64,000 nucleotides of DNA from Sapria himalayana (GCA_029783825.1 JAREIK010002263.1:187795-251794), one strand, 5' to 3'; counted from the stretch's first letter, positions 38,906 through 52,927 are shown. Numbers and translations are program-made. Notes: generated by a model from the sequence alone, not told the origin.

Positions 38906-41712
38906 AAATTAAAAAAATTATTATTAAGTAATATATTTTACTTTGATTTTGAATAAATTTAGATTTTGCAAATATATTTTAAATAATATCTATTTTATTA
39001 ATAATAGTTTATTAAATTTTTTTTCATCATTATTATAATATATATCAATGTAATTATTTATATTGAATTTAAATGACTTATAATTATTAAGATTATTATA
39101 ACTAAATATTATATTTACATTTGAAAAAAATTTAAAAATTATATTATTTTCAAAGGTTATAACCCTTCAAAAATTAAAAAAAATAATAAAAATAAATTTT
39201 TTGTTATATCATTGTTTAAATAAAACTTATAAACAACTAAATGCCTAAACACTTAAACCTCTAAACTCCTATACACAAAAGCACCTAAATACATAAACCT
39301 TTAAACTCGTAAGCCTTAAATATATTTTAAATAATTTATTAAAATATTAATTACAAAATAAATTATGAGTGATACAAATATAATTTAAATAATTTATTTT
39401 TCATCAAAAAAAAAATATAAGCTTATAAAAAGAAGCAAAAACTAAAAAAAATATTATTTAGTAATAAATTTTACTTGGATTTTGAATATTTTTAGGTTTT
39501 GCAATTATATTTTTATTTATATCTATCCTATTAATAATAGCATATTAATTTTATTTTTGATAATTGATATCATATCTATCAATAAAATTGTTTATATTTA
39601 GTTTATATTATATATAATTATAATGATTATTATTATTAAATATTGTATTCGCATTTTTAAAAAATTTTAATATTATTATATTTCCAAAGGTTATAACCTA
39701 TGTAAATGTGAAAAAATATCAAAAATAATTTTTTTGTTATTACATTGTTTAAATAAAACCTATAAACCACTAAATGCCTAAAAACATAAATCTCTAAAGT
39801 CATAAACGAAAAAACCTCTAAATACTTAAAATATTAAACTAGTACACATTAATAATAATTCATAAATCTCATTTTAATTTTTATTCTGTATAATTTTAAA
39901 TTTTTATTTTAATTATTTATCAGTTTATTTTTATAGAAATATTAATTACAAATAAATTATTAGTGAGACAGATCTAATTTAATTTAGACTGGTATACCCA
40001 AAATAATAAATAATAAATCTCAATATTATTTTTTTCATTATAATTTTAAATATTCATTTTAATTATTTATTTGCTAATTTTTTATAAATATTAATTAAAA
40101 AATAAATTATGAATTAGACAAATATAATTTATATAAATTAATTTTCATCAAAAAAATATGAATAAACTTTTTTAAAAAAAAAATTTCAAAACAAAAAATT
40201 ATTATATAGTAATATATTTTGATTTCTTCCGAATCATTTTAGGTTGTTTTATTATATTTTAATTTATATCTATCTTATTAATAATATATTATTAATTTAT
40301 TTTTTGATCATTTTTAGAATATTTATCAATAATATTATTTATATTGAATTTATATGATATATAAATATTGTGATTATTATAACTAAATATTCTAAGGCCC
40401 GTAATGTCTAAATACATAAACCATTAAACAGCTATATACTACTTAATAATTAAGAAATTTAATTTTTATTTCAATTTATTATTATTTTAAATATTCATTT
40501 TATTTATTTATAAGTTTATTTTATAGAAATATTTATTACAAAATAAATTATGAGTGCGACATATATAATTTATATAATTTATTTTTAATCAAAATATATA
40601 TATATGCTTATAAAAGAAGTAAAATTTTTAAAATTAAAAATTATTATCAAGTAATATTTTTTACTTTAATTATGACTCAATTTGGGTTTTGTAAATATTT
40701 TTAAATTAATTTCTATCTTATTATTAATCGTTTATTAATTTAATTTTTGATCATTATTATAATATCTATCAATAAAATTGTTTATATTGAATTTATATGA
40801 TATATAATTATTAAAATTATTATAACTAAATATTGTATTCACATTTCGAAAAAGTTTAAATATTATTATATTTTCAAAGGTTAACCTTTGAAAATTTTAA
40901 CAAATTATAGAAAAATATTTTTGTTATTTTATTTTTTTATATAAAACCTATAAACCACTAAAAGCCTAAAAACATAAATTGCTAAATTTACCTAACGACA
41001 AAACCTCTAAATACTCAAACTATTAAACTGGCATACATTAATAAAAAATCTTAAATCTCATTTTAATTTTTATTCAGTATAATTTTAAATTTTTATTTTA
41101 ATTATTTATCAGTTTATTTTTATAGAAATATTAATTATAAAAAAATTATTAGTGAGTCGGATTTAATTTAAATTAAACCAGTATCCCTAAATAATAAATA
41201 ATAAATCTCTTATTTTTTTATTATAATTTTAAATATTAATTTTAATTATTTATTTGTTTATTATATATAAATATTAATTACAAAATAAATTATGAGTTAA
41301 ACAAATATAATTTATATAAATTATTTTTATTCAAAAAAATATAGATAAACTTATTAAAAGAAAAAAAAATTCAAATACATAAAATTATTATAAAATAATA
41401 AATTTTTCTTTGATTTCTGAATCATTTTAAGTTTTGTAATTTTATTTTAATTAATATCTATCTTATTTTTAATGGATTATTAATTTATTTTTTTAATTAT
41501 TATTAGAATGTTTATCAATAAAATTCTTTATATTGAATTTATATAATATATAAATATAATGATTAGTATAACTAAATATTGTATTCACATTTGAAAAAAA
41601 TTTAAAAATTATTATATTTTCAAAGGTTATAACCTTTGAAATATCAAAAAATAATAAAAATAAATTTTTTGTAATTTTATTTTTTAAATAAAACCTATAA
41701 ACCACTAAATTC
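38906..41712 (+). repeat. AT-rich ~600-bp satellite array, block 7
   Basis: Forward orientation again, order B-C-G fragment-G-F-G, with dyads near 39150, 39688, 40875 and 41621. Near 40385 one monomer jumps from its body straight into a CTAAA domain ('aaatattctaaggcccgtaatg'), an internal deletion. The last monomer ends in the hAT target CTAAATTC. No gene is seen. Confidence 0.9.
40875..40890. repeat. Dyad with shortened but symmetric centre (CAAAGGTTAACCTTTG)
   Basis: The centre is TTAA instead of TTATAA, two bases shorter, and the 16-bp core remains a perfect palindrome. Confidence 0.88.
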
Positions 41713-41725
41713 TAGGGGTGCTCAT

Positions 41726-41744
41726 GGGATGGGACGGGATGGGG
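41726..41744 (+). other. Potential G-quadruplex motif in hAT terminus
   Basis: Four G-runs with two-base loops (GGGATGGGACGGGATGGGG) lie just inside the terminal repeat. Copy 1 has one run broken (GAG). Copy 2 keeps three short-loop runs plus the GGGG of the terminus. It is striking in an array that otherwise has almost no G-runs; a role in transposase binding or folding is only a possibility. Confidence 0.6.
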
Positions 41745-42525
41745 ATTACAGATCTCTAGTCCCTTCCCATAGTTCGAAGATTTTTTTTTGTAAGATCCAA
41801 ACCCGTCCCATGGTTGAAAATATCGAGATGGGAGGGGACATAGATCGGGGATTTTGGGTAGGATAAAACGGTTCCGGGACGAAACGGAGTTCAGACATTT
41901 ATTTCAATTTATTTTATTCAAACCGGCCAAGTTAGTTCATGTCGAAACCTTTTGTTGTACCATTTATCATTCCTTAGTTATGTATCTTTCGAACTAAATT
42001 GGGCCAATTTTATTTTGTCAAATAGGCTGAATACCGCAAATGATTTCCATTACCTTTTCAAAAGCTTTGATGTGCAGATAAGGATAGAAATGTTAAATAG
42101 AACGAGACCGATTTGTGTGCATAATTTGGTTCTTTATTTTTTCACAAGTTGGCTTTGTTCAGCCGAGTGAAAGTTAACCATAATAGCAATACTACATTTT
42201 TTAAACAATTACTTAAAATATTAAGGAATAGCTAAAGATGACCACAAACATTGGTAGCAGTAATTACTACTTAAGTAATTGCTAAAATTAGGCAGCTTAA
42301 TATAAAAATATATATAACTAATAACAACCATGATAATAATCATTTCAAAGGTCCGTCCCGGAACAGCAACGAAAATCCAAACCCAATTAAGTATCTCTTT
42401 TATAACTCCTCCCTTTTCTTCCTCCACTGTAGAAGGACATCCAAAGATTAAAATGTGTTAATCATGTAGACATAAATTTCTAAGATTAAAGATTAATAAA
42501 AAAACAAAATATTACCTTATAAAAT

Positions 42526-44812
42526 TTAATACACCCATTCCAAATTTAGTTGGCCAACTATAGTTGGAAGAATATTTGGATCTTGTGACCCCTGTGAAAA
42601 TTGTAATTGAACCATATTTTTATTAAAATGAATGAATAAAATAAGTAAAATGTTAAATTAAAATTTACAAGATTTGTATACTAACCTGATTCATTATCAT
42701 CAAGGTGTTGAACTAATTCTTAAATTTCAATAGGTTTGTTTGAGCTTCTCAATCAATCTTGTAGACATATGAGAACTTCTGCTGTTATAGGTGTTAAATA
42801 ACTCCTAAATTTATATAAAGTTTTCCCCCGAGTGATAAATGTAGATTCGTAGGCCACATTAGATGCTTGGATAGAAAATACATCTCTTGCTACATTTGCC
42901 AAAGAAGGATACCTAACCTCATTTACCTTCCACCAGTTTAGAAGATCAAAATCAATTCTATTTTTTCAAGTTCGTCCTCCTAATAACTATCCAACTCTTC
43001 CAAAGCTACAACTTCTTGTTCTTTCTCCAATTCAACAAAAAAAATCATCAACATAAGTATCACTATCATCAAAGAAATCATCATTTTTCTTCAACACAGT
43101 AGAAGAGAAATCATTTTCTTTTGATTCATCTTCATTTAAATCTTTATAATCATCCATCATCTCATTTAAAGTATTTATAACTGTTTTCACCAAATTTTTT
43201 GCCAATTCCTCTCCATAATGCTAAGTATACTTAACCTTGAGATATTTGAGGTTATATCTAGGATCCAACACTACTGCTACAAAAAACATAATATTTGATG
43301 ACTAAAGAGAACCCCAATATTTGTTGAATTTATGCCTCATTTTCATACTCATTTCAGACACCATTGTATCTCTACTATTTTCACAAAGCTCAATTTTTTT
43401 CAAAATTCGAATAATCTCAAGAAAATAAAGACTAGAGGTAGAATATTATGAACCAGAAAATTTACAAGTTACCTCATAAAAATTTTTAAAGAAACGAGCG
43501 AAATTTTTGGTGTTTGTTCAATCTCTCTCAGTTTGAACGTTTGAACCTAACTCCTTCAAAAACCTTTTGTCTTTGTCCTCCAACTTATCAAATTCTTTGT
43601 GATATTTTATATTAGTTTGTAGCATCAAATAAGTTGAATTCCATCTTCTAGGTCAATCTAATGGCAATGAAGATCCATATGTCAAGTTTGCTTCTTCAAC
43701 ACATAACTTAAACATATCTAATCTTTTAGGACTGCTCCTCACATATTTCACCACACCTCTAATTTTTTGAATAGCACCCTCAACTATTGCAATGCCATCT
43801 CTGACAATTAAGTTTAGGATATGAGCACAACATCTCATATTAAAATGCTCGCCTCTCAAAGGTACAATACTTTTCTTCACAAGGCTTTTTTTTCAATTGT
43901 TCAACTGCAATATCATTATGTGAAGCATTGTCAATAGTAATGCACATTAACTTTCTCAAACCCCATTCATTCATGCAAAACTCAATAGTATTTCTAATAT
44001 TAACTCTAGAATGACTTTTAATTACACAAAAGTTCAAAAGCCTTTTATGCATATTCCATTGAGAATCAATGAAATGAACAGTCAAACATATATAAGACAA
44101 AATTTGAATGCTAGTCCAAGAGTCAGTAGTCAATGAAACTCTACAACAATGAGATGATATGCTATCAAATAATTTCTTCTTTTCCTTCACAAACAAAGAA
44201 AAACAATTCCTCAATATAGTGTGCCTATATGCAATTTTAAATTGAGGCACACTAACTTCACAAAACTCATTAAACTCATCCCTCTCAACAAAACAAAAAG
44301 ACAATTCATCTTTATGATCTTTTTCACCAAAGCCTTCCTAACTAGTTGTTGATCAAATTGCAAACAAGTTAATTTGTTATCCTCTGAACTAGTACCTTTA
44401 GTGAAACTCAACAAAGATTATGACTTGTCTTTACCTGTGTGAGCTTCTATTAATTCTTTTTTGCGTGGAAATTTCTTACAAGTCTCTCTCAAGTATTTCT
44501 ATAAACCAAAGTACCTTGATCACTTTTTGCCAAATATTCTTTCCTACACCATATACAAGCTGCCCTACTAGTTTCATTTCCCTCTGAATCAACTAATATC
44601 TTATAAGTTTCCCAAACAGCAGACTTATACTTTTTATGAGCTTGAGGCTTAGATGAACCGTGACTTTTTTTTACAACTGGAATTGAAGAACTTTCCGTAA
44701 CAATAAGAGGGTTCGTGAAAAGATGATGATTGGATTTACAAGTACTTTGATCATTTGAATGGTGATCATCTTCAATTTATTGTATTTTTTGATTACCGCT
44801 GGATTTTGTCAT
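42526..44812 (-). pseudogene. hAT transposase pseudogene (copy 4), near full-length remnant
   Basis: Reading leftward from ATG at 44812 (MTKSSGNQKIQ, then the shared TAA), the BED-like finger carries a one-base loss just after the DQGT word. Open pieces are 44211-44414, 43840-44304 (SLTTDSWTS, ITIDNASHND) and 43653-43880 (LRGEHFNMRCCAHILNL, then RSSPKRLDMFKLCVEEANL). They lie in different frames, so there are frameshifts near 44305 and 43885, both in homopolymer runs. TGA replaces the Cys of CPTRWNST near 43652. Remnants of the dimerisation region (43000-42800), the small intron and the last exon (SQDPNILPTIVGQLNLEW, stop 42526-42528) follow. Gene structure matches copy 1; lesions are mostly different, so they postdate duplication. 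Confidence 0.9.
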
Positions 44813-45186
44813 CTACATTGCCATTAATTAATATGATATGTTAAGCATAAAAACATATAAATATTTCAAACAAGCAAGCTCTACAAAACTGACTTTAACA
44901 CATTTAGCCCACTAATTCGGCCCAACCACAACACCACAACCAATACGCAATAAAACTGACTAAGACACATAATAATATAATTAATCACTCAATTCTCAGT
45001 CAGAAAAACAAACCAAAAGGCTGGTGGCCTCTGAGACACGGTTGAGGCAACCAGAAGTGCGACTGGACAAGGGCTGGACCTAACTGAACACAGCTGGAAT
45101 GTCGTGAGGTGGCCTGGAACTCATCGGAACAGCAATAGGTGCGTCGGAATTGGATGGGCAGTACCGGAATTGGTGGCATCTTCATG

Positions 45187-45204
45187 TTATATATATATAT
45201 ATTC
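45187..45204 (-). promoter_or_regulatory. TATA-like stretch upstream of hAT transposase, copy 4
   Basis: An alternating TA run about 380 bp before the ATG on the minus strand, slightly longer than in copies 1 and 3. Confidence 0.35.
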
Positions 45205-46635
45205 CTAGTTCTAGTATCGGATTTTTAGGATGGGACAGTTCTCGGGATGGATATTGCTTGAGATCCGGAACCGTCCCAAAAGAAAAAATATGTGACGGAA
45301 CAGGATGGGATAAGTCAAAGTCAACGAATTTTTCTCAGTCCCGATTCTTTTGGGACAAGAGTTCAGGTTGGGTCACAAATCTCTGAGTCCCGTGAGTAGC
45401 CCTACTAAATGCATATAAAGTTAAATCAGTAAACTCTTAAATCTTGTAATGCCTAAATACATAAACCATTAAACCGCTAAATACTACTTAATAATTAATA
45501 AATCAATTTTTTATTGCTATTTATTATATTTTTAAATATTCATTTTAATTATTTATTAGTGTATTTATTTAGAAATATTTATTACAAAATAAATATGAGT
45601 GGGACAAATATAATTTAAATAATATATTATTTATCTAATAAAAATATATGCTTATAAAAGAAGTATAAATTTAAAAATTAAAAATTATTATCAAGTAATA
45701 TAAGTTACTTTAATTTTGAATCAATTTGGGTTTTGTAAATATTTTTTAATTAATATCTATCTTTATATTAATAGTTTATAAATTTAATTTTTGAACATTA
45801 TTATAATATCTATCAATAAAATTATTTATATTAAATTTATATGATATATAATTATTAATATTTTTATAACAATATATTGTATTAAAATATCGAAAAATTT
45901 TAAATATTATTATATTTTCAAATGTTATAACCTATGAAAATGATAAAAAATTATGAATTTTTTTTTGTTATTTTATTTTTTTAAAATAAAACCTATAAAC
46001 CACTAAAAGCCTAAAATCATAAATCGCTAAACTCCTAACTGATAAAACCTATAAATACTTAAATCATCAAACTGGTATACATTAATAATAAATCATAAAT
46101 CTCATTTTAATTTTTATTCAGTATAAATTCAAATTTTTATTTTAATTATTTATGATTTTATTTTATAGAAATATTAATTACAAAATAAATTATTAGTGAG
46201 ACAGATCTAATTTAAATTAAACCAGTATCCCTAAATAAGAAATAATAAATGTCTTTTTTTTATAATATTAAATATTCATTTTAATTATTTATTTGTTTAT
46301 TTATATATAAATATTAATTATAAAATAAATTGAGCTAGGCAAAAATAATTTATATAGATTATTTTTCATCAAAGAATTATATATAAACTTTTTAAAAGAA
46401 AAAAAATTTTCAAAACAAAAAATTATTATATAGTAATATATTTTGCTTTGCTTCTGAATCATTTTAGGTTTTGTAATTATATTTTAATAGAAATCTATCT
46501 TATTAATAATAGATTATTAATTTATTTTTTGATCATTATTAGAATATTTCTCACTAAAATTGTTTATGTTGAAATATGATATATAAAAATATTGTTTTTT
46601 TAACTAAATATTGAATTCACTTTTGAAAAAAATTT

Positions 46636-46667
46636 AAAAATTATTATATTTTCAGAGGTTATAACCT
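46636..46667. repeat. Dyad with matched changes in both arms (CAGAGGTTATAACCTCTG)
   Basis: Both arms differ from the common core by a complementary change (CAAAGG to CAGAGG, CCTTTG to CCTCTG), so the core at 46643-46660 is still a perfect palindrome; total symmetric length 32 bp. Confidence 0.9.
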
Positions 46668-49600
46668 CTGAAAATATCAAAAAATAATCATAATAAATGA
46701 TTTGTTATTTTATTTTTTAAATAAAACCTATAAACCACTAAATGCCTAAATAATTAAATCAATAAACACCAAAACCCCATAATACCTAAATACATAGACC
46801 ATTATACTTCTATTTAATACATAATAATTAAAAAATCTAATTTTAATTTCTATTTATTATAGTTTATATATTCATTTTAATTATTTATTAGTTTATTTTT
46901 ATAGAAATATTTAGTATAAAATAAATTATAAGTGCGATAAATATAATTAAAATAATTTATTTTTAATTAAAAAAATATATACGCTTATAAAAGAAGTAAA
47001 AATTTAAAAATTCAAAATTACTATCCAGTAATATATTTTACTTTAATTTTGAATCAATTTGGGTTTTCTAAATATTTTTTAATTAATATCTATATTATTA
47101 TTAATAGTTTATTAATATAATTTTTGATCATTATTATAATATCTATCAATAAAATTATTTATATTGAATTTATATCATATATAATTATTAATATTATTAT
47201 AACTAAATATTATATTTACATTTCAAAAAATTTTAAATATTATTATATTTTCAAAGGTTAAAACCTATGAAATTGAGAAAAAATTACAAATTTTTTTTTG
47301 TTATTTTATTCAGTATAATTTTAAATTTTTATCTTAATTAATTTTCAGGTTATTTTTATAGAAATATTAATTACAAAATAAATTAATAGTAAGATAAATC
47401 AAATTTAAATTAGACCGGTATACCCTAAATAATAAATAATAAATCTCATTTTTTTAATTATAATTTTAAATATTTATTTTAATTATTTATTTGTTTATTT
47501 TTATATTAATATTAATTACAAAATAATTTATGAGTTACAGAAATATAATTTATGTAAATTATTTTTCATCAAAAAGTTATAGATAAACTTTTTAAAAGAA
47601 AAAAAAATTTCGAAACAAAAAATTATTATATAGTAATATATTTTGATTTCCTTCTGAATCATTTTAGGTTTTGTAATTATATTTTAATTGATATATATCT
47701 TATTAATAATAGATTATTAAGTTATTTTTTCATCATTATTAGAATATTTATCAATAAAAATGTTTATATTGAATTTATATGATATATAAATATAATGATT
47801 ATTATAACTAAATATTGTATTCACTTTTGAAAAAAAATTTAAAAATATTAAATTTTCAAAGGTTATAACCTTTGAAAATGTGAAAAAATAAAAAAAAAAT
47901 TTTTATTTGTTATCCTAATGTTTAAATAAAACCTATACACCACTAAATGCCTAAGCATTTAAATTAGTAAACTACTAAATCCCGATACCTCTGTATAGAT
48001 AATCCTTTAAATCGGTATTACCTAAATAAAAATTAATAAATCTCATTTTTATTTGTTTTCATTATAATTTAAAAAAATTATTTTGATTTTTAGTTTTTTA
48101 TTTGTATATATGTATTAATTATAAAATAAATTATGAGTTAAAAATATAATTTATAAAAATTATTTTTAATCAAAAAAGTGATAAGCTTATAAAAAGAATA
48201 AAAATTTAAAAACAAATGATTATTATTTAGTAATATATTTAGCTTTGATTTTGAATCATTTTAGGTTTTGATATTATATTTTAAGTAAAATCAATCTTAT
48301 TCATAATAGATTTTTAATTTATTTTTTGATAATAATTAGAATATCTATAAATAAAATTGTTTATATTGAATTTATATGATATATAATTATTATGATTATT
48401 ATAAATAAATATTGTATACACTTTTGAAAAAAATTTAAAAATTATTATACTTTCAAAGGTTATAATCTTAAAAAATGAGAAAAAATAATAAAAATAAAAT
48501 TTTTAGTTATTTTATTTTTTAAATAAAACCTATATACCATTAAATGCTTACTTACTTAAATTAGTAAGCTCATAAACCCCGAAACCCCTAAATACATAAA
48601 CATTTTAACATCTATATACTAATTAATAAATAATAAATCTCATTTGTATTTTTATTTATTATAATTTAAATATTCATTTTAATTATTTATAGTTTAATTT
48701 TTTGAAAAATTAATTACAAAATAAATTTCGAGTGAGACAAATATTTTTAAATAATTTATTTTTAATTAAAAAAAATATAAGCATATAAAAAGAAGGAAAA
48801 ATTTAAAAATTAAATATTATTATTTAGTAATATATTTTGATTTGATTTTGAATCATTTTGTGTTATGTAAATATATTTTAATTAATATTTATATTATTAA
48901 TAATAGTTTATTAATTTAATTTTTGATCATTATTATAATATCTATCATTAAATTGGTTATATTGAATTTATATGAAATATAATTAGTAAGATTAATATAA
49001 TTATACATAGTATTCACATTTCAAAAAATTTTAAAAATTATTTTATTTTTAACGGTAACCTTTGAAAATCAGAAAAAATCTAAAAATTTTTATTTCTATT
49101 TTTATTATATATATAAAACCTATAAACCACTAAATACCTTAAAATATAAATTAATAAACTATTAAACGACAAAACTACTAAATAATCAAACTATTAAACC
49201 AGTATACCACATATAATAAATCATAAATCTCATTTAATTTGTATTCATTATAATTTTTAATATTCATTTTAATTATTTATTAGTTTATTTTGTATAGAAA
49301 TATTAATTACAAAATAAATAATGAGCGAGACAACTATAATTTTAATAATTTATTTTTAATCAAAAAAAAATATAAGCATATAAAAAGAATTAAAAATTTT
49401 AAAACAAAAAGTTATTATTTAGTAATATATTTTACTTTGATTTTGAATCATTATATATAGGTTTTGCAATTATATTGTTATTGCGATCACTATTATTAAG
49501 AATAGTTTATTAATTTATTAATTGATCAATTTTATAATATCTAACAATAAAATTACATATATTGAATTTAAATGTCTTATAATTATTAAGATTATTATAA

Positions 49601-52600
49601 CTAAATATTATATTTACATTTGAAAAAATTTTAAAAGTTATTATATTTTCAAAGCTTATAACCTTCAAAAATGATAAAAAATCACAAAAATAATTTTTTT
49701 ATTATTTTATTATTTAAATAAAACTTATAAACCACTAAATGCCTAAACATTTAAATCTTTAGACTCCTAAACCCCAAAACCTCCTAAATACTTAACCCAT
49801 TAAACCTATATAACATAAATAATAAATAATAAATAATAAATCTCATTTTTATATGTATTCATTATTATTTTAAATATTCATTTTAATTATTTTTTAGTTT
49901 ATTTTTATAGAAATATTAATTACAAAATAAATAATGAGTGAGACATATATAATTTAAATAAATTATTTTCTATGAAAAAAAATATAAGCTTATAATAATT
50001 AACAAAATTTCAATAATTTAAAATTTTATTTAGTTATATAATTTACTTTGATTTTGAATTATTTTTTGTTCTACAAATATATTTTAATTAATATCTATCT
50101 TATTAATAATAGTTTATTAATTTATTTTTTGATCATCAAAATAATATATATTAATAAAATTTTTTATATTGAATTTACTTCAAATATAATTATTAAGATT
50201 ATTATAACTAAGTATTGTATTCAAATTTTAGAACTATTAAAAAATAATTATATTTTCAAAGGTTATAACCTTTGAAAATCAAGAAAATTCATAAAAATAA
50301 ATTTTTTGTTATTTCATTAATTAAATAAAACCTATAAATTAATAAATAAAACCTAAATGTGTAAACATATAAATCAATAAACTTATTAACCCCAAAACCA
50401 CAATAAACTTAAATCATTAAATAGGTATACCCTAAATAATAAATAATAAATCATATTTTTATTAGTATTCATTATAATTTCATATATACATTTTAATTAT
50501 TTATTAGTTTATTTTTATAGAAATATAAATTAAAAAATAAATTAATAGTTAGACAAATATAATTTAAATAATTTATTTTTCATCAAAAAATATATAAGCT
50601 TATAAATGGATACAAAAATTTAAAAATTTAAAATTAATATTTAGTAAAATATTACACTTTTATTTTTAATAATTTTAGGTTTTGTAAATATATTTTAAAC
50701 AATATTTAACTGATTAATAATTGTTTATTAATCTTTTGTATGATCACTATTATAATATATATCAATATAATTCTTCATATTTAATTTACATGATATATAA
50801 TTTTTAAGATTATCATAACTAAAAATATTATTCACATTTAAAAAAAATTTAAAAATTGTTATAGTTTGAAAGGTTATATCCTTCAAAAATGAGATCAAAT
50901 AACAAAAAAAATTTTTTTGTTATTTTATTTTTTAAATAAAACTTATAAACTACTAAATGCCTAAACACTTAAATCACTAAATTCTTAAATCCCAAAACTC
51001 CTAAATATATAATCTTTTAAACATGTATATTTTATCTTATTAATAATAGTTTTATTTAATATCTATCTTATTAATATATTTTACTTTGATTCTAAATCAT
51101 TTTAGGTTTTGTAAATAAATGTTATTTAATATCTATCTTATTAATAATAGTTTATTAATTTATTTTATTATCGTCATCATAATATCTATAAAAAAGTATT
51201 TATATTGAATTTGCATAATATGTAATTATTTAGATTATTATAACAATATAATATTTTCATATTTTAAAAAAATTTAGAAATTATTTAGTTTTCAAAGGTT
51301 ATAACTTTTAAAAATAAGAAAAAATAAAAAAAATAAATTTGTTGTTATTAGATTTTTTAAATAAAATTTATAAACCACAAAATACCTAAATTCTTATTGA
51401 CTAAACTCCTAAACCCTGAAGCCCATAAATACATAAGCCTTTAAATTAGTATACTCTAAATAATAAATAATAAATCTCATTTGTATTAGTATTCATTATA
51501 ATTTTAAATATTCGTTTTAATTATTAATCAGTTTATTTTTATTGAAATATTAATTACAAAATAAATTATTAGTGAGACGGATATAATTTAAATAATTTAT
51601 TTTTCATTAAAAAAATATAAGATTATAAAAAGAGGCAAAATTTTTAAAACAAAATATTTTTATTTAGAAATTTATTTTAATTTAATTTTGAATAATTTTA
51701 GATTTTGCAATTATATTTTAATTTATATCATTCTAATTAATAATAGTTTATTAATTTATTTATTGATCATTATTATAATATCTATTAATAAAATTATTTA
51801 TATTGATTTTACATTATATACAATTATCAATATTATTATAACTAAATATTATATTCATATTTTAAAAAAAATTAAAAATTATTATATTTTCAAAGGTTAT
51901 AACCTTCAAAAATTAGATAAAATAACCAAAGGCATAAACACTTAAATGACTAAACCCCAAAACACCTATATACTAAAACCATTAAACCTGTATATCCTGA
52001 ATAATAAATAATAAATCACAATTTTATTTGTATTCATTATAATTTTAATTATTTATTTTAATTATTTATTAATTTATTTTTATAGAATTATAAATTACAA
52101 AATAAATTATTTGGAAAACAAATATAATTTAAATAATTTATTTTTGATAATAAAAAAATAAACTTATAAAAAAAGCAAAATTATAAAAAAAATTATTATT
52201 TAGTAATATATACTTTGATTTTGAATAAATTTAGATTTTGAAAATATATTTTAAATAATATCTATCTTATTAATAATAGTTTATTAATTTATTTATTGAT
52301 CATTATTATAATATCTAGCAATGTGATTTTTATATTGAATTTAAATGACTTATATTTATTACGATTTTTATAACTAAATATTATATTTACATTTGAAAAA
52401 AAATTAGAAATTTTTATATTTTCAAAGGTTATAACCTTGAAAAATTAGAAAAAAAAATAAAATTAAATTTTTTGTTATATCATTGTTTAAATAAAACATA
52501 TAGACCACTAAATGCCTAAACACTTAAATCTATAAACTCCTAAACACAAAAGCCCCTAAATACTTAAAACTTTAAACTCGTAAACCTTAAATATAATTTA

Positions 52601-52895
52601 AATAATTTATTTTTCATCAAAAAAAATATATAAGCTAATAAAAAGAAGCAAAAACTAAAAAACAAAAATTATTACTTGGTAATAAATTTTACTTTGATTT
52701 TGAATAATTTTAGATTTTGCAATTATATTTTAATTTATATCCATCATATTAATAATAGCATATTAATTTATGTTTTAATAATTGATATCATATCTACCAA
52801 TAAAATTGTTTATATTTATTTTATATTATATATAATTATAATAATTCTTAATACTAAATATTGTATTCACATATTTATAAAAATTTAAAATTATT

Positions 52896-52927
52896 ACATT
52901 TTCAAAGGTTATAACCTTTGAAAATGT
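52896..52927. repeat. Dyad with extended, matched outer arms (ACATTTTC / GAAAATGT)
   Basis: The core CAAAGGTTATAACCTTTG (52903-52920) is intact. The left outer arm reads ACATTTTC instead of the usual ATATTTTC, matching the GAAAATGT of the right arm; total 32 bp. Confidence 0.88.

Larger units (their letters stand above)
41713..45404 (-). mobile_element. hAT transposon copy 4, both ends present, coding region decayed
   Basis: The 3692-bp element begins TAGGGGTGCTCATGGGATGG and ends with the reverse complement of TAGGGCTACTCACGGGACTC, flanked by CTAAATTC (41705-41712) and CTAAATGC (45405-45412), one mismatch. It has the same length and layout as copy 1: 3' region 41713-42525, broken transposase on the minus strand, 5' leader 44813-45404. 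The first bases contain a four-run G motif (41726-41744). Small open frames at 41952-42170, 45000-45185 and 45150-45386 are in the untranslated ends and are not genes. Confidence 0.93.
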
